From Muribaculaceae bacterium (GTDB lineage Bacteria; Bacteroidota; Bacteroidia; Bacteroidales; Muribaculaceae): DNA of 45,319 bases. Shown piece by piece: positions 1 through 8,501 of this stretch. The notes below the pieces were generated by a model, which had not been told where the DNA came from, did no database searches, and saw nothing but the letters and a program-made list of their open reading frames with translations. The stretch is taken from NCBI GenBank assembly GCA_017483645.1, contig JAFUWD010000051.1, forward strand, positions 1 to 45,319, in the 5' to 3' direction. How positions within the stretch are numbered: position 1 is the first letter of the stretch; the number at the start of each line of letters is the position of its first letter. Position numbers and translations under genes: made by a program.

Positions 1-282
1 TGCTGCCTCTGCGCCATCTGCGTGAGCTAAATTCCCCCTCTAAGTTAGAGGGGGTGGCCGCAGGCCGGGGGCGTGTGTCCACCCGGCGAGGGTGGCGGCG
101 ACGCTGGTTGACACACTCCTCAGTCGCTTCGCGCCAGCTCCCCTAACTTAGGGGAGCAGTTGCGTTGTCGCCGGCTTAGGGGGAGGAGTTCCTGTGATGC
201 TGGCTATTTCACGGAGATTTCGCTGACAACGGAGAAAGATTATAAAATATATTCTGCTGCCTCTGCGCCATCTGCGTGAGCT
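1..282. repeat. 28-base direct repeat, two copies (1-28 and 255-282)
   Basis: The same 28 bases, beginning TGCTGCCTCTGCGCC, occur at 1-28 and again at 255-282. Each copy is followed within a few bases by a short self-complementary hairpin (34-54 and 288-306). The hairpin sequences differ, but the arrangement is the same. The first copy may extend left of the window. No coding function is seen; it looks like a dispersed intergenic repeat. Confidence 0.85.
34..157. repeat. Inverted-arm palindromic element (MITE/REPIN-like)
   Basis: Two imperfect inverted arms, about 34-79 and 110-157, flank a GC-rich spacer. Each outer end is itself a 10-bp perfect palindrome with a one-base loop: CCCCCTCTAA/TTAGAGGGGG at 34-54 and GCTCCCCTAA/TTAGGGGAGC at 137-157. 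The arms also share a TGGC-CGC-like block and end internally in GTGTGTC (73-79) and its complement GACACAC (110-116). The whole could fold into one long hairpin. No transposase is encoded, so mobility is an inference. The rest of 1-326 holds no credible gene. Confidence 0.7.
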
Positions 283-287
283 TAATT

Positions 288-306
288 CTCCCATAGTTTA
301 TGGGAG
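288..306. repeat. Short hairpin after the GH25 gene
   Basis: CTCCCATA (288-295), a three-base loop and TATGGGAG (299-306) form a perfect 8-bp stem. It starts 21 bases past the stop codon of the GH25 gene on the minus strand. It could stop that transcript, though no clear U-run follows, or it could belong to the repeat pair described at 1-282. Confidence 0.5.
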
Positions 307-326
307 GGATTCCAGCGATGGTGGGC

Positions 327-1058
327 TTACGGCAGCACAATATCGTCGAGCCAGGCATTGTCGCTCATGCGGCACAGGTCCACATAGGCGTCGATACCGG
401 GCAGGATGCCGTTTTCGGTGAATTGCCAGATGGTGTAGCTGCCCTCCCAGTTGATGGTGGGCGGCTGTGTGGAGTAGCGCCCGATGTAAAGGTGGTATTT
501 GTTGAAGTGTGGCGCCAGATTTTTATTATAAAACTCCATGGTGGAATAAATCATGGGTTTCACGCCGTAGTGCCGCTCGATGAGCCCGGCCATTTTGCTT
601 ACGCTGTCGATGAGTTGGCTGCGTGTCCAGGAGCCGCGGGTTTCCACATCGAGCATGGGGATGAGGTCCTGGCTTCCCTTGGGCGCGTGTGCTGCGAAAT
701 TGGCCATCTGCCGGTCGATGGGGGCGGTGGTGGTGAGATAGTGGTAACTGCCCACGAGCAGGCCGTAGTGGTGGGCCATGGTGAGGTTGAAGCCGTAGTG
801 CTGCGAGGTGTAGGTGGCGCCCTCCGAGGCTTTGATGTAGACGAAAAGCAGGTCTTTGTCGGCCGTGAGTTTTTTCCAGTCGATGTTTCCCTGGTGGCTT
901 GAGATGTCGATGCCGTGGTAGCGTGCCTGGGGATTGCGCGGAGGGATGTTGTGTGCGGCATGCCCCTGATGCGAAGCGTTCTGGCATCCCCAGCCGGCCA
1001 TCAGCATCGCTGCCGTGGCCATCATGACGAGCAGGCATTGTGTGGCATGTTTAATCAT
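327..1058 (-). CDS. GH25 lysozyme-like exported protein
   Basis: A 243-residue protein of glycoside hydrolase family 25 (N-acetylmuramidase, lysozyme fold), which cleaves the peptidoglycan glycan chain. It has an N-terminal hydrophobic segment with a cysteine near residue 25, so it is an exported protein and perhaps a lipoprotein, although the lipobox (AGWGC) is atypical. The GH25 domain starts at YHGIDISSHQGNIDW. The DxE catalytic pair is in MLDVETRG (Asp137, Glu139), and the family's usual late block (TIWQF) is present. Its ATG (1056-1058) overlaps the stop codon of the upstream GH25 gene by eight bases, so the two are probably translationally coupled paralogues. The enzyme may act in cell-wall turnover or against other bacteria; the sequence does not decide. 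Confidence 0.9.
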   Translation of the reverse strand: MIKHATQCLLVMMATAAMLMAGWGCQNASHQGHAAHNIPPRNPQARYHGIDISSHQGNIDWKKLTADKDLLFVYIKASEGATYTSQHYGFNLTMAHHYGLLVGSYHYLTTTAPIDRQMANFAAHAPKGSQDLIPMLDVETRGSWTRSQLIDSVSKMAGLIERHYGVKPMIYSTMEFYNKNLAPHFNKYHLYIGRYSTQPPTINWEGSYTIWQFTENGILPGIDAYVDLCRMSDNAWLDDIVLP

Positions 1059-2289
1059 TGTCGGCCGAGCTCTTATTGGTTTTCTTTCCTTTCTGCTGAG
1101 CTTTGCGTATGCTGTCGTTGCGCTGGCTGGCGGCGAGCTGTTGTTTCTGCTGTTTCACCTGCTCTTGGCGTAGCTGAGTGCGTGACTTGACAGCGGTTTT
1201 TGCCATTTCATTCTTAGCGGCTGCCGCCTTCTCTTTCTCGGCTTTCTCTTTGGCTGCCTTTTCTTTAGCCGCTTTTTCCTTGGCCGCCTTCTCTTTCTCG
1301 GCTTTCTCCTTGGCTGCCTTCTCTTTCTCGGCTTTCTCTTTAGCTGCCTTCTCCTTAGCTGCTTTCTCCTTGGCCTTGCGTTCTTTCTCGGCTTTGGCCT
1401 TGGCGTCTTCCTCGGCTAATTTCTTGGCGCGTTCTTTGGCTTTGCGTTCTTTCTCAGCCCTGGCTTTTGCCTCCTGCTCTTGTTTTTTCGACATGGCAGG
1501 CTCGGGCGTGTCGACTTTTCCTGGACGTTCTTTCTTGTCGACCTCGTCACTGGCTTTGCGCTTGCTGCCCTTCAGTTTGTTGTCCTTGATGAGGATGTCG
1601 GTGAGCGAGCAACCCTTGTTGAAGCGACACAAATCCACGGGGTGGTCGATGCCCGAGATACGCCCTTTCTCGGAAAACTGCCACAGGGTCCACTTGGCGC
1701 CACAGCTCAGTTGAGGCTCGCTGGTGGCATAGCGGGCAATGAAGAGCGGATAATCGGCAAACGCCGCTCCCAGCAGATTGTTGAAAAACGAGCTGCTGGT
1801 GTAGATCATCGGGCGGCAGCCGTAGTATTCCTCCACCAAGTCGGCAAACACCTTGACGCTGTCGCGCAGTTGCTGCGCTGTCCATCCCTGACGGGTTTCC
1901 ACGTCGATGAGCGGGATGAGGTCTTGGTCGGATTTTTTGACTGAGCGCTTGAAATTCTCAAATTGGTCCTTGATTCGCGAGCCCGTGCGCAGGAAGTGGT
2001 AGCTGCCCACCTTGATGCCGTGCTTGCGGGCGTTCTCCATGTTGTAGGTGTAGTGGCGCGAGGTGTAGGTGGCGCCTTCGGTGGCCTTGACGTAGACAAA
2101 CTTGATTTTTTTGTCGCGTGCTGTGGCGCGCCAGTCGATATCCTTCTGATAGCTCGACACATCGATGCCGTCGTACACCAGTTTGGGGTCGTGGTCGTGG
2201 TCGAGGTCGATTTGCTTGTCCTGTGCTGCTGCCGGAAGCGAACCGACAACCATGGCCAGCAAGAATATCGTATATAGGAGTATGCGCAT
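1051..2289 (-). CDS. GH25 lysozyme-like protein with long Lys/Ala/Glu tail
   Basis: A 412-residue exported GH25 protein. I chose the ATG at 2287-2289 because it begins a clean signal peptide (MRILLYTIFLLAMVVGSLPAAAQ) and lies just after a -7 box at 2311-2318; a longer open frame upstream to 2508 lacks these. The GH25 domain covers about residues 40-240, with the catalytic DxE in LIDVETRQ (Asp129, Glu131). The final third is highly charged, built from KEKAA/EKEKA-type five-residue units (roughly residues 270-360), and probably forms a long single helix that could bind anionic wall polymers or act as a spacer. It is followed by, and overlaps, a second GH25 gene. The repeat tail is encoded by near-tandem 15/30-base units, so its length may vary between strains. 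Confidence 0.88.
   Translation of the reverse strand: MRILLYTIFLLAMVVGSLPAAAQDKQIDLDHDHDPKLVYDGIDVSSYQKDIDWRATARDKKIKFVYVKATEGATYTSRHYTYNMENARKHGIKVGSYHFLRTGSRIKDQFENFKRSVKKSDQDLIPLIDVETRQGWTAQQLRDSVKVFADLVEEYYGCRPMIYTSSSFFNNLLGAAFADYPLFIARYATSEPQLSCGAKWTLWQFSEKGRISGIDHPVDLCRFNKGCSLTDILIKDNKLKGSKRKASDEVDKKERPGKVDTPEPAMSKKQEQEAKARAEKERKAKERAKKLAEEDAKAKAEKERKAKEKAAKEKAAKEKAEKEKAAKEKAEKEKAAKEKAAKEKAAKEKAEKEKAAAAKNEMAKTAVKSRTQLRQEQVKQQKQQLAASQRNDSIRKAQQKGKKTNKSSADND
1213..1476 (-). repeat. Coding minisatellite-like repeat (KEKAA tail)
   Basis: Within the GH25 gene, degenerate 15- and 30-base units such as TTCTCTTTCTCGGCT (plus strand) repeat in frame and encode Lys/Glu/Ala five-residue motifs. 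Unit boundaries are approximate, since copies differ at wobble positions. Confidence 0.7.
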
Positions 2290-2310
2290 CAAGTCACCTT
2301 TTTTCGTCGA

Positions 2311-2318
2311 CAAATTTA
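2311..2318 (-). promoter_or_regulatory. -7 box for the GH25 pair
   Basis: On the minus strand TAAATTTG fits the Bacteroidales -7 consensus TAnnTTTG and lies 22 bases before the chosen start codon. No clear TTG -33 element is seen at the usual distance. Confidence 0.5.
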
Positions 2319-2402
2319 CACAGAATTTTTGGGAATTAGTCCACGTCATGCTAAAAAAGTAGGGAAGCCCGTCATTTTTGTGCCACATCGCCTGCCGGCA
2401 GG

Positions 2403-3878
2403 TCATCGGTGGAGCTTGGCGCGGATGGCCTGAAGAAGCCCTTCGTGCTTGAGCACCACCCCCAGCATGAGCAGTAAAATCAAGGTGCGAACACTGGTGG
2501 TCACCCACACGTTCTGGTCGGGCACCAGCATCATGAGCGCAGTGAGCGCGGCGGCCAGCAGCGTGTAGAGGCCGATTTCGCGCATGGGGTAGGCGATGGG
2601 GTTGTAGTGCTGTCCCACCAGGTAGCTAAGGGTCATGGCTGTGCCGTAGCCCGCCACTCCGGCCCATGCACATGCCATGTAGCCGTATTGTGGCACAAAC
2701 ACCACATTGATGGCGATGAGCACCAGGCAGCCGATGCCCGAGAACCATGCCCCCCAGATGGTCTTGTCGATGAGCTTGTACCAGAACGACAGGTTGAAGT
2801 AGACGCCCATCATGATTTCGGCGGCCATGACGATGGGCACCACTTTCAGGCCTTCCCAGTAGTCGGGGGCGATGATGCGTTTGAGCACATCAATCCACGC
2901 CATCACGGCCAAGAATGCGATGAGGGTGAAGACGATGAAGTATTTCATGGCCTTGGCCAGCACCTCGGGATTGTCCTTGCTGGTGCTGTTGCCGAAGACG
3001 AAAGGCTCGTAGGCATAGCGGAAGGCCTGCGTGATCATGGCCATAATCATGGCTATTTTCACGGCGGCCCCGTAGATGCCCAGTTGCTGGCGGCCGTCGG
3101 CCCCGTCGTAGATGTTGAGGAAAAACATCTTGTCGAAAGCCTGGTTCAGGATGCCCGCGATGCCCAGCAGCAGCAATGGCCAGGCATAGCGCAGCATGCG
3201 CCGGCAAAGTTCGCGGTCAAAGCGCCAGGGCACTGCCGTGATTTCGCGCCACAGCAGCAGGGTGGTGACCACGGTGCACAGCAGGTTGATGTAGAACACG
3301 AAGCCCACGTCGAGGGTGAATTGCTCGTCGTAGATGCCAAACAAATTGAGCTTGAAGTAGGGCAGCACCACCAGGTAGAGCAGGTTGAGCAAGATGTTCA
3401 GCCCGATGTTGAAAAGCCTGATGGCCACAAACTTGATGGGGCGTTTGGTGAAACGCAGATAGGCAAACGGAATGCATTGGAAAGCGTCGAGGGCCACGCA
3501 CACTGCCATCACGCCCACAAACGACGGGTGGTCGGCGTAGTGCATGGCACTGGCGATGGGTTCCAGCAACAGCAGCACCAGCACGGCGAAGAGTGCAGCC
3601 ACCGAGCCCACCATCATCATCGATGTGGAATAGGTGCGACGGCTGTCGGCATCGTCGCGGCCCATGAAACGGAAAAAGGTGGTTTCCATTCCGAAGGTGA
3701 GCAACACCAGCAGCAGCGCTGTATAGGCATAGATATTGGTCACGACACCGTATTCGCCTCCCGAGGCGGCAAATTTTGCCGTCTGGATGGGAACAAGCAG
3801 ATAATTGATAAATCGGCCGGCGATGCTGCTCAGGCCGTAGATTACGGAGTCTTTGGCAAGGGATTTGAGACTGGGCAC
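2403..3878 (-). CDS. Polysaccharide/lipid-linked oligosaccharide flippase (MATE-like, Wzx type)
   Basis: A 491-residue integral membrane protein with about 12-14 hydrophobic segments along its whole length. It begins MPSLKSLAKDSVIYGLSSIAG, which is typical of Bacteroidetes oligosaccharide flippase (polysaccharide biosynthesis) proteins. These proteins move lipid-linked sugar units across the inner membrane. The start codon is GTG (3876-3878): the frame runs upstream to a stop with no ATG, and the protein begins where family members usually do. It lies about 100 bases downstream of ruvB on the same strand and may be co-transcribed with it. No glycosyltransferases lie nearby, so the substrate cannot be named. 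Confidence 0.85.
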   Translation of the reverse strand: MPSLKSLAKDSVIYGLSSIAGRFINYLLVPIQTAKFAASGGEYGVVTNIYAYTALLLVLLTFGMETTFFRFMGRDDADSRRTYSTSMMMVGSVAALFAVLVLLLLEPIASAMHYADHPSFVGVMAVCVALDAFQCIPFAYLRFTKRPIKFVAIRLFNIGLNILLNLLYLVVLPYFKLNLFGIYDEQFTLDVGFVFYINLLCTVVTTLLLWREITAVPWRFDRELCRRMLRYAWPLLLLGIAGILNQAFDKMFFLNIYDGADGRQQLGIYGAAVKIAMIMAMITQAFRYAYEPFVFGNSTSKDNPEVLAKAMKYFIVFTLIAFLAVMAWIDVLKRIIAPDYWEGLKVVPIVMAAEIMMGVYFNLSFWYKLIDKTIWGAWFSGIGCLVLIAINVVFVPQYGYMACAWAGVAGYGTAMTLSYLVGQHYNPIAYPMREIGLYTLLAAALTALMMLVPDQNVWVTTSVRTLILLLMLGVVLKHEGLLQAIRAKLHR

Positions 3879-3977
3879 TTCGTGATGGAATTGGGTGTGG
3901 GTAATGTAATGATATCGTCAGGAAAACAACGAGCCGGGCGCACTTGGGCGCTCGCGGCGCAGGTGGTCGTAGGCCAG

Positions 3978-4940
3978 CTAGGTCACCTCGCGGCCTCGAG
4001 GGGTGCGCTTGATGAAACCTTCCTTGATGAGATAAGGCTCATAAACCTCCTCAACAGTGCCGGCATCCTCGCTCAGGGCGGTGGCGATGGTGCTGATGCC
4101 CACGGGGCCGCCACCAAACTTGTCGATGATGGTGAGCAGAATCTTGTTGTCGATTTCGTCGAGGCCGTATTTGTCGATGTTGAGCGCTTCGAGGGCGTAG
4201 CGGGCGATGGCGGTGTCGATTTTTCCGCTGCCTTTCACCTGGGCAAAGTCACGCACACGCCGCAGCAGCGAATTGGCGATGCGGGGCGTGCCGCGGCTGC
4301 GCAGGGCAATTTCCCGGGCGGCATCGTCGGTGATGGGCACCTGCAGCAGGCGTGCGCTTCGCTTGACGATGCCCTCAAGCACCTCGTGGCCGTAATATTC
4401 CAGATGGCAGTTGATGCCGAAACGGGCACGCAGGGGCGACGTGAGCAGGCCGCTGCGGGTGGTGGCGCCGATGAGGGTGAACGGCGGCAGCGTCAGCTGC
4501 ACCGAGCGCGCTCCGGGCCCTTTGTCAATCATGATGTCGATGCGGTAGTCCTCCATGGCGCTGTAGAGGTATTCCTCCACGATGGGGCTGAGACGGTGAA
4601 TCTCATCGATGAAAAGCACATCGTTCTCGTCGAGCGACGTGAGCAGGCCGGCCAGGTCGCCGGGCCTGTCGAGCACCGGGCCGCTGGTGACCTTGAAGCC
4701 CACGCCCAGCTCGTTGGCGATGATGTTGCTCAGTGTGGTCTTGCCCAGTCCGGGAGGACCGTGAAACAAGATGTGGTCGAGCGCCTCGCCACGTAAGCGT
4801 GCCGCTGCCACAAACACTTTGAGGTTCTCAATGATTTTCTCCTGCCCGGAGAAGTCGCCAAACCGCTCGGGACGCAGCGCCCTCTCAAAATCCTGGTCGC
4901 TGTTGAGCCGCTCGTTGCGTATGTCAAAATTGTCTTCCAT
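3978..4940 (-). CDS. ruvB: Holliday junction branch-migration helicase RuvB
   Basis: A 320-residue AAA+ ATPase, the motor of the RuvAB complex that moves Holliday junctions during recombination and repair in the cytoplasm. Walker A is GPPGLGKTT (residues 61-69), Walker B is VLFIDEIH (108-115), and a sensor/arginine-finger region follows at GATTRSGLL. The C-terminal winged-helix DNA-binding part ends with [13 protein letters not shown], as in other RuvB proteins. Length is normal for the family. The ATG at 4938-4940 follows a promoter matching TTG-N21-TAACTTTG. RuvA is not in the window. Confidence 0.97.
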   Translation of the reverse strand: MEDNFDIRNERLNSDQDFERALRPERFGDFSGQEKIIENLKVFVAAARLRGEALDHILFHGPPGLGKTTLSNIIANELGVGFKVTSGPVLDRPGDLAGLLTSLDENDVLFIDEIHRLSPIVEEYLYSAMEDYRIDIMIDKGPGARSVQLTLPPFTLIGATTRSGLLTSPLRARFGINCHLEYYGHEVLEGIVKRSARLLQVPITDDAAREIALRSRGTPRIANSLLRRVRDFAQVKGSGKIDTAIARYALEALNIDKYGLDEIDNKILLTIIDKFGGGPVGISTIATALSEDAGTVEEVYEPYLIKEGFIKRTPRGREVT

Positions 4941-4949
4941 TTCAGTTTA

Positions 4950-4981
4950 CAAAGTTAATGAAATTCATGCAATCCGACCAA
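4950..4981 (-). promoter_or_regulatory. ruvB promoter
   Basis: Read on the minus strand: TTG (4979-4981), 21 bases, TAACTTTG (4950-4957), matching the Bacteroidales housekeeping consensus. It ends 10 bases before the ruvB start codon, so the leader is very short. Confidence 0.7.
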
Positions 4982-5101
4982 CCGATGGCTCATTTATTTT
5001 GTTAAAAGGGTGTGCGGGCCTTGAAATGTTGCCGCCCGGATAAAATAAAATGCAGGGTCGGTGCGTTTTATTGTTTAGAACCAATATGTGTTCCATATAA
5101 T

Positions 5102-7081
5102 ATGCGACGAACCATCTATCACATTCTCATAATGACCATTCTGGCTGCTATGGCGGCCGGAACCACGGCCTGCAAAACCGCCAAGTTGAAAGATGCCGAC
5201 GAGGCGCTGGAGCGAGGCGAATACAACGATGCGGCCAACATCTATCGCAAACTCTATAACAAATACAAGCACCGCGACGACCGATGGCTTCGCGGTGAGG
5301 TGGCCTTCAAGATGGGTCTGTGCCACCGGGCCTTGAACCAGGGTTCGCGTGCGGCGGCGGCATTCCAAAACGCCCTGCGCTATGAGTATGAGGATTCTTC
5401 GGCCTTCCTCTATCTGGCCGAGGCTCAACAACGGCTGGGGCACTACAAGGAGGCCATCGACAATTATAACCGCTACCTTGAAATCAAGCCCGGCAACTGG
5501 CAGGCGCAGAACGGTATCAGCGGATGCCGGCAGGCCCCCAAGTGGAAAAAAGAAGGCTCGCGTTACATCGTCAAGAGTGCCAAACTCTTCAATTCGCGCC
5601 GTGCCGATTTCTGCCCCATGTTTCTGGGGACGGAGTTCGACCAACTCTATTTCACCTCGTCGACCGAAAAGGCCACTGGCGACCTCAAGAGCGAAATCAC
5701 CGGAACCAAGAAGAGCGACATCTTTTTCTCTAAAAAGGACGACAAGGGCAAGTGGGGACGACCCGAGGCGGTGGAGGGAGAACTCAACAGCGATCAGGAT
5801 GAGGGGGTGACCTCGTTCAGCCCCGACGGGTCGACGATGTATCTGGCCAAAGCTGTGCGCAAGAACGCACCCAGCACGGTGGAGATCTACACAAGCAGCC
5901 GCAGCGAGGCGTCGTGGAGCGCCCCACAGCGCTTCGAAATCACGGCCGACACGCTCAGCGCTTATGGCGACCCGGCCGTCAGCCCCAGCGGCACCTATCT
6001 TTACTTTGCCAGTGATATGCCCGGCGGACAAGGCGGCAAGGACTTGTGGCGCATCAACATCAAGGACAAACACGGCACGCTGGAGAATTTGGGCGACCAA
6101 ATCAATACGCCCGGCAACGAGCGGTTTCCCTATATGCGCACCGACAGCATCTTGTATTTTGCCAGCGACGGCCATCCCGGCATGGGTGGTTTGGACTTGT
6201 TCAAGGCCACGCTGCAGCCCTCGGGGAAGTGGTTCATCGAGAATATGGGCTCGCCCATGAACTCACCCGACGACGACTTCGGTATCACCTTTGGCGAGGG
6301 CGAGAGCGGCTATTTTTCGAGCAACCGCGGCGACGCGCGAGGGTACGACCATATTTTCTCGTTTGAGAAGCCCGACCTCAAGATTTGGATTAGCGGGCTC
6401 GTGCTCGACAAGGACGACGAGCCGGTGCCTAATGCGGTGATTCGCATCGTGGGCGATGACGGCAGCAACCAAAAGGCAGCCGGCAAGCCCGATGGCTCGT
6501 TCCGATTCGATTTGCAGCGAGGGGTGAAATATGTGATGATGGCCGGTGCACCGGGCTATCTCAATGGCAAACAGCAATTTGAAAGCGACCCCGAAGAGGC
6601 CGACGCCGAATACGGCGTGGACTTTGTGTTGGCTGCTATCACCAAGCCGCAGGTCATCGAAAATATTTTCTACGACTACGACAAGGCCACGTTGCGACCC
6701 GAGTCGAAGGAAGCTCTCGACGAGATGGTGCAGGTGATGAAGGACAACCCCAACATTGCCATCGAAATGGCCGCCCACACCGACCGCGTGGGCTCGGAGA
6801 AATACAACGAGGGGTTGTCGCAGCGCAGAGCCAAGAGCGTGGTGGACTATCTGGTGGCTCACGGCATATCACGCGACAGGCTGGAGCCTCACGGCTATGG
6901 CAAAACCCGCCCCAAGACAGTGACCAAGCGCATTAACAAGCAGTATCCGCAATTTGAGGAGGGAACATTGCTCGACGAGGCGTTCATCGCCACGCTCAGC
7001 GACGAAGACAAGGCCGCGGCCGACCAAATCAACCGCCGCACCGAGTTTCAGGTGCTTACCACCACTTATCAGATGTATTGA
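5102..7081 (+). CDS. PorE-like lipoprotein: TPR, PD40 propeller, regulatory-like and OmpA domains
   Basis: A 659-residue outer-membrane-associated lipoprotein. I chose the ATG at 5102 because it starts a lipoprotein signal peptide ending AAGTTAC (Cys24). Domain order: TPR repeats (about 30-140), a WD40-like PD40 beta-propeller (about 160-420; motifs such as YFASDMPGGQGGKDLW and FSSNRGDARGYDHIFSF), a carboxypeptidase-regulatory-like Ig domain (about 427-505), and a C-terminal OmpA peptidoglycan-binding domain (about 520-659; FYDYDKATLRPES, AAHTDR, LSQRRAKSV). This order and length match PorE, the type IX secretion component thought to tether the system to peptidoglycan. Bacteroidetes carry several related PD40-OmpA proteins, so PorE is likely rather than certain. 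No other secretion gene is beside it, and it is convergent with the symporter gene. Confidence 0.88.
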   Translation: MRRTIYHILIMTILAAMAAGTTACKTAKLKDADEALERGEYNDAANIYRKLYNKYKHRDDRWLRGEVAFKMGLCHRALNQGSRAAAAFQNALRYEYEDSSAFLYLAEAQQRLGHYKEAIDNYNRYLEIKPGNWQAQNGISGCRQAPKWKKEGSRYIVKSAKLFNSRRADFCPMFLGTEFDQLYFTSSTEKATGDLKSEITGTKKSDIFFSKKDDKGKWGRPEAVEGELNSDQDEGVTSFSPDGSTMYLAKAVRKNAPSTVEIYTSSRSEASWSAPQRFEITADTLSAYGDPAVSPSGTYLYFASDMPGGQGGKDLWRINIKDKHGTLENLGDQINTPGNERFPYMRTDSILYFASDGHPGMGGLDLFKATLQPSGKWFIENMGSPMNSPDDDFGITFGEGESGYFSSNRGDARGYDHIFSFEKPDLKIWISGLVLDKDDEPVPNAVIRIVGDDGSNQKAAGKPDGSFRFDLQRGVKYVMMAGAPGYLNGKQQFESDPEEADAEYGVDFVLAAITKPQVIENIFYDYDKATLRPESKEALDEMVQVMKDNPNIAIEMAAHTDRVGSEKYNEGLSQRRAKSVVDYLVAHGISRDRLEPHGYGKTRPKTVTKRINKQYPQFEEGTLLDEAFIATLSDEDKAAADQINRRTEFQVLTTTYQMY

Positions 7082-7111
7082 TGCCCAGGGCGCGCAGAGA
7101 GTGAGCAACGC

Positions 7112-8461
7112 TCAGTTGAAGTAGGTCTTCATCAGTGCTTTCACCCGCGGTGCCAGTCGCAGGATGGTGAACATGGTGCAGCATGCCATCAGGGCAAACA
7201 CGATGTCCATGATGCCCACCAGCGTGTGTAGCGGAATCACAGCACCCACCACCAGCATAATCAGGTAATAATAGCTGTAATAGCGCTCCTTGCCGGCTCC
7301 GAACAGGAAATTGGTACATTTTTGGCCGTAGTAGCTGTAGGAGAACATGGTGGAAAAGGCAAAGCAGAACACGATGATCAGCAGCAGGTACTGTCCGATG
7401 CCGGGCAGCAGCTGGTCGTAGGCTCCCAGCGCCACGTACAACCCCTTTACATTGGTCAGCCCGGCGTAGTTGCCGGCCATGATGATGGGGATGGAGGTGA
7501 GCGTGCAGATGAATCCCGAGTCGATGGCGGGGGCTATCATGGCGATGAGGCCTTCGCGAATGGGGTCGTTGTTCTTCGACGCACCATGCATCATCGAGGC
7601 AGTACCGATGCCGGCTTCGTTGACAAATGCCGCGCGCCGAGCACCGGTGAGAGCCACAAAGGCAAAAGCCCCGAAACCGGCTTGCATCGAGAAGGCTCCC
7701 TCAAAGATGGCCTTGAACACACCCGGCAACAAATCGTAGTTCATCACCATGATGACAACCACCAGCACAAAATAGATGGCCACCATCACGGGCACGATGC
7801 GCGAGGCCCACTTGGCAATGCGCGTGATGCCTCCCAGCACCACCACACTCACCAGTGCTGCGATGGTAACCCCCATGATGGTGCGCACGATCACTGTGTC
7901 GGGCAACTGCAGCACGGTGGTGAACGACTCCACCAGCTGATTGGCCTGCATGAAACACAGCGTGCCGATGAGGCCGAAGATGGAAAACGCAACGGCCAGC
8001 GGACGCCATTTGCGTCCCAAGCCTTCCATTATCATATACATGGGGCCGCCTTGCACTTCTCCGTTGGAGTCGCGTCCCTTGTACATGATGGACAGGGCGG
8101 CCTCAAAGAATTTCGTCGACATACCCACAATGGCGCTCACCCACATCCAGAAAATCACGCCCGGGCCACCGATGGTGAGCGCTATGGCCACACCGGCGAT
8201 GTTGCCCATGCCCACGGTCGAAGCGATGGCACTGAGCAAGGCCTGGATGGAGCTGATTTGTCCCGATTCTTTGCCACTTTCGGCGGCCTGCTTATGGCGC
8301 AATGCCCTGATTGACCACGGCAAACGGCGCAGTGAAACGGCTCCGGAATAAAAAAACAGGAACAATCCGCCGCCCACGAGCAGCACAAATTCGGGATATC
8401 CGCAAATGACGTCGCTTGCGTCGATAATCCATTGACTGATGTTGTCTAAAAACTCTTGCAT
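7112..8461 (-). CDS. Sodium:alanine symporter family (AGCS) transporter
   Basis: A 449-residue inner-membrane transporter of the AGCS family, which takes up alanine, glycine or related amino acids with sodium. Family signatures include GMGNIAGVAIALTIGGPG, FWMWVSAIVGM and NEAGIGTASMMHGA. About eleven hydrophobic segments are visible. The open frame continues upstream to 8719, but that part is low-complexity Arg/Thr/Pro sequence overlapping the neighbouring gene. I therefore place the start at the ATG 8459-8461 (MQEFLDNISQW), 40 bases after the Ig-like lipoprotein gene on the same strand. The two genes are probably one transcript. Confidence 0.92.
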   Translation of the reverse strand: MQEFLDNISQWIIDASDVICGYPEFVLLVGGGLFLFFYSGAVSLRRLPWSIRALRHKQAAESGKESGQISSIQALLSAIASTVGMGNIAGVAIALTIGGPGVIFWMWVSAIVGMSTKFFEAALSIMYKGRDSNGEVQGGPMYMIMEGLGRKWRPLAVAFSIFGLIGTLCFMQANQLVESFTTVLQLPDTVIVRTIMGVTIAALVSVVVLGGITRIAKWASRIVPVMVAIYFVLVVVIMVMNYDLLPGVFKAIFEGAFSMQAGFGAFAFVALTGARRAAFVNEAGIGTASMMHGASKNNDPIREGLIAMIAPAIDSGFICTLTSIPIIMAGNYAGLTNVKGLYVALGAYDQLLPGIGQYLLLIIVFCFAFSTMFSYSYYGQKCTNFLFGAGKERYYSYYYLIMLVVGAVIPLHTLVGIMDIVFALMACCTMFTILRLAPRVKALMKTYFN

Positions 8462-8501
8462 GTAATGATTGTAATCTCTGAAACTGATAATGAAAGTTGA
8501 T

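Noticed and set aside
1..306. CRISPR array from the repeats at the left edge
   Set aside because: Only two copies, 227 bases apart, with no regular spacers and no cas genes.
1178..1714. Plus-strand open frame with LAAFS/FSF repeats opposite the GH25 tail
   Set aside because: It is the antisense reading of the KEKAA-coding repeat; the minus-strand frame has a signal peptide and a recognised GH25 domain.
2607..4796. Very long plus-strand open frame (729 residues, His/Gln/Glu-rich)
   Set aside because: It runs antisense to both the flippase and ruvB, which have clear family matches; long antisense frames are common in GC-rich DNA.
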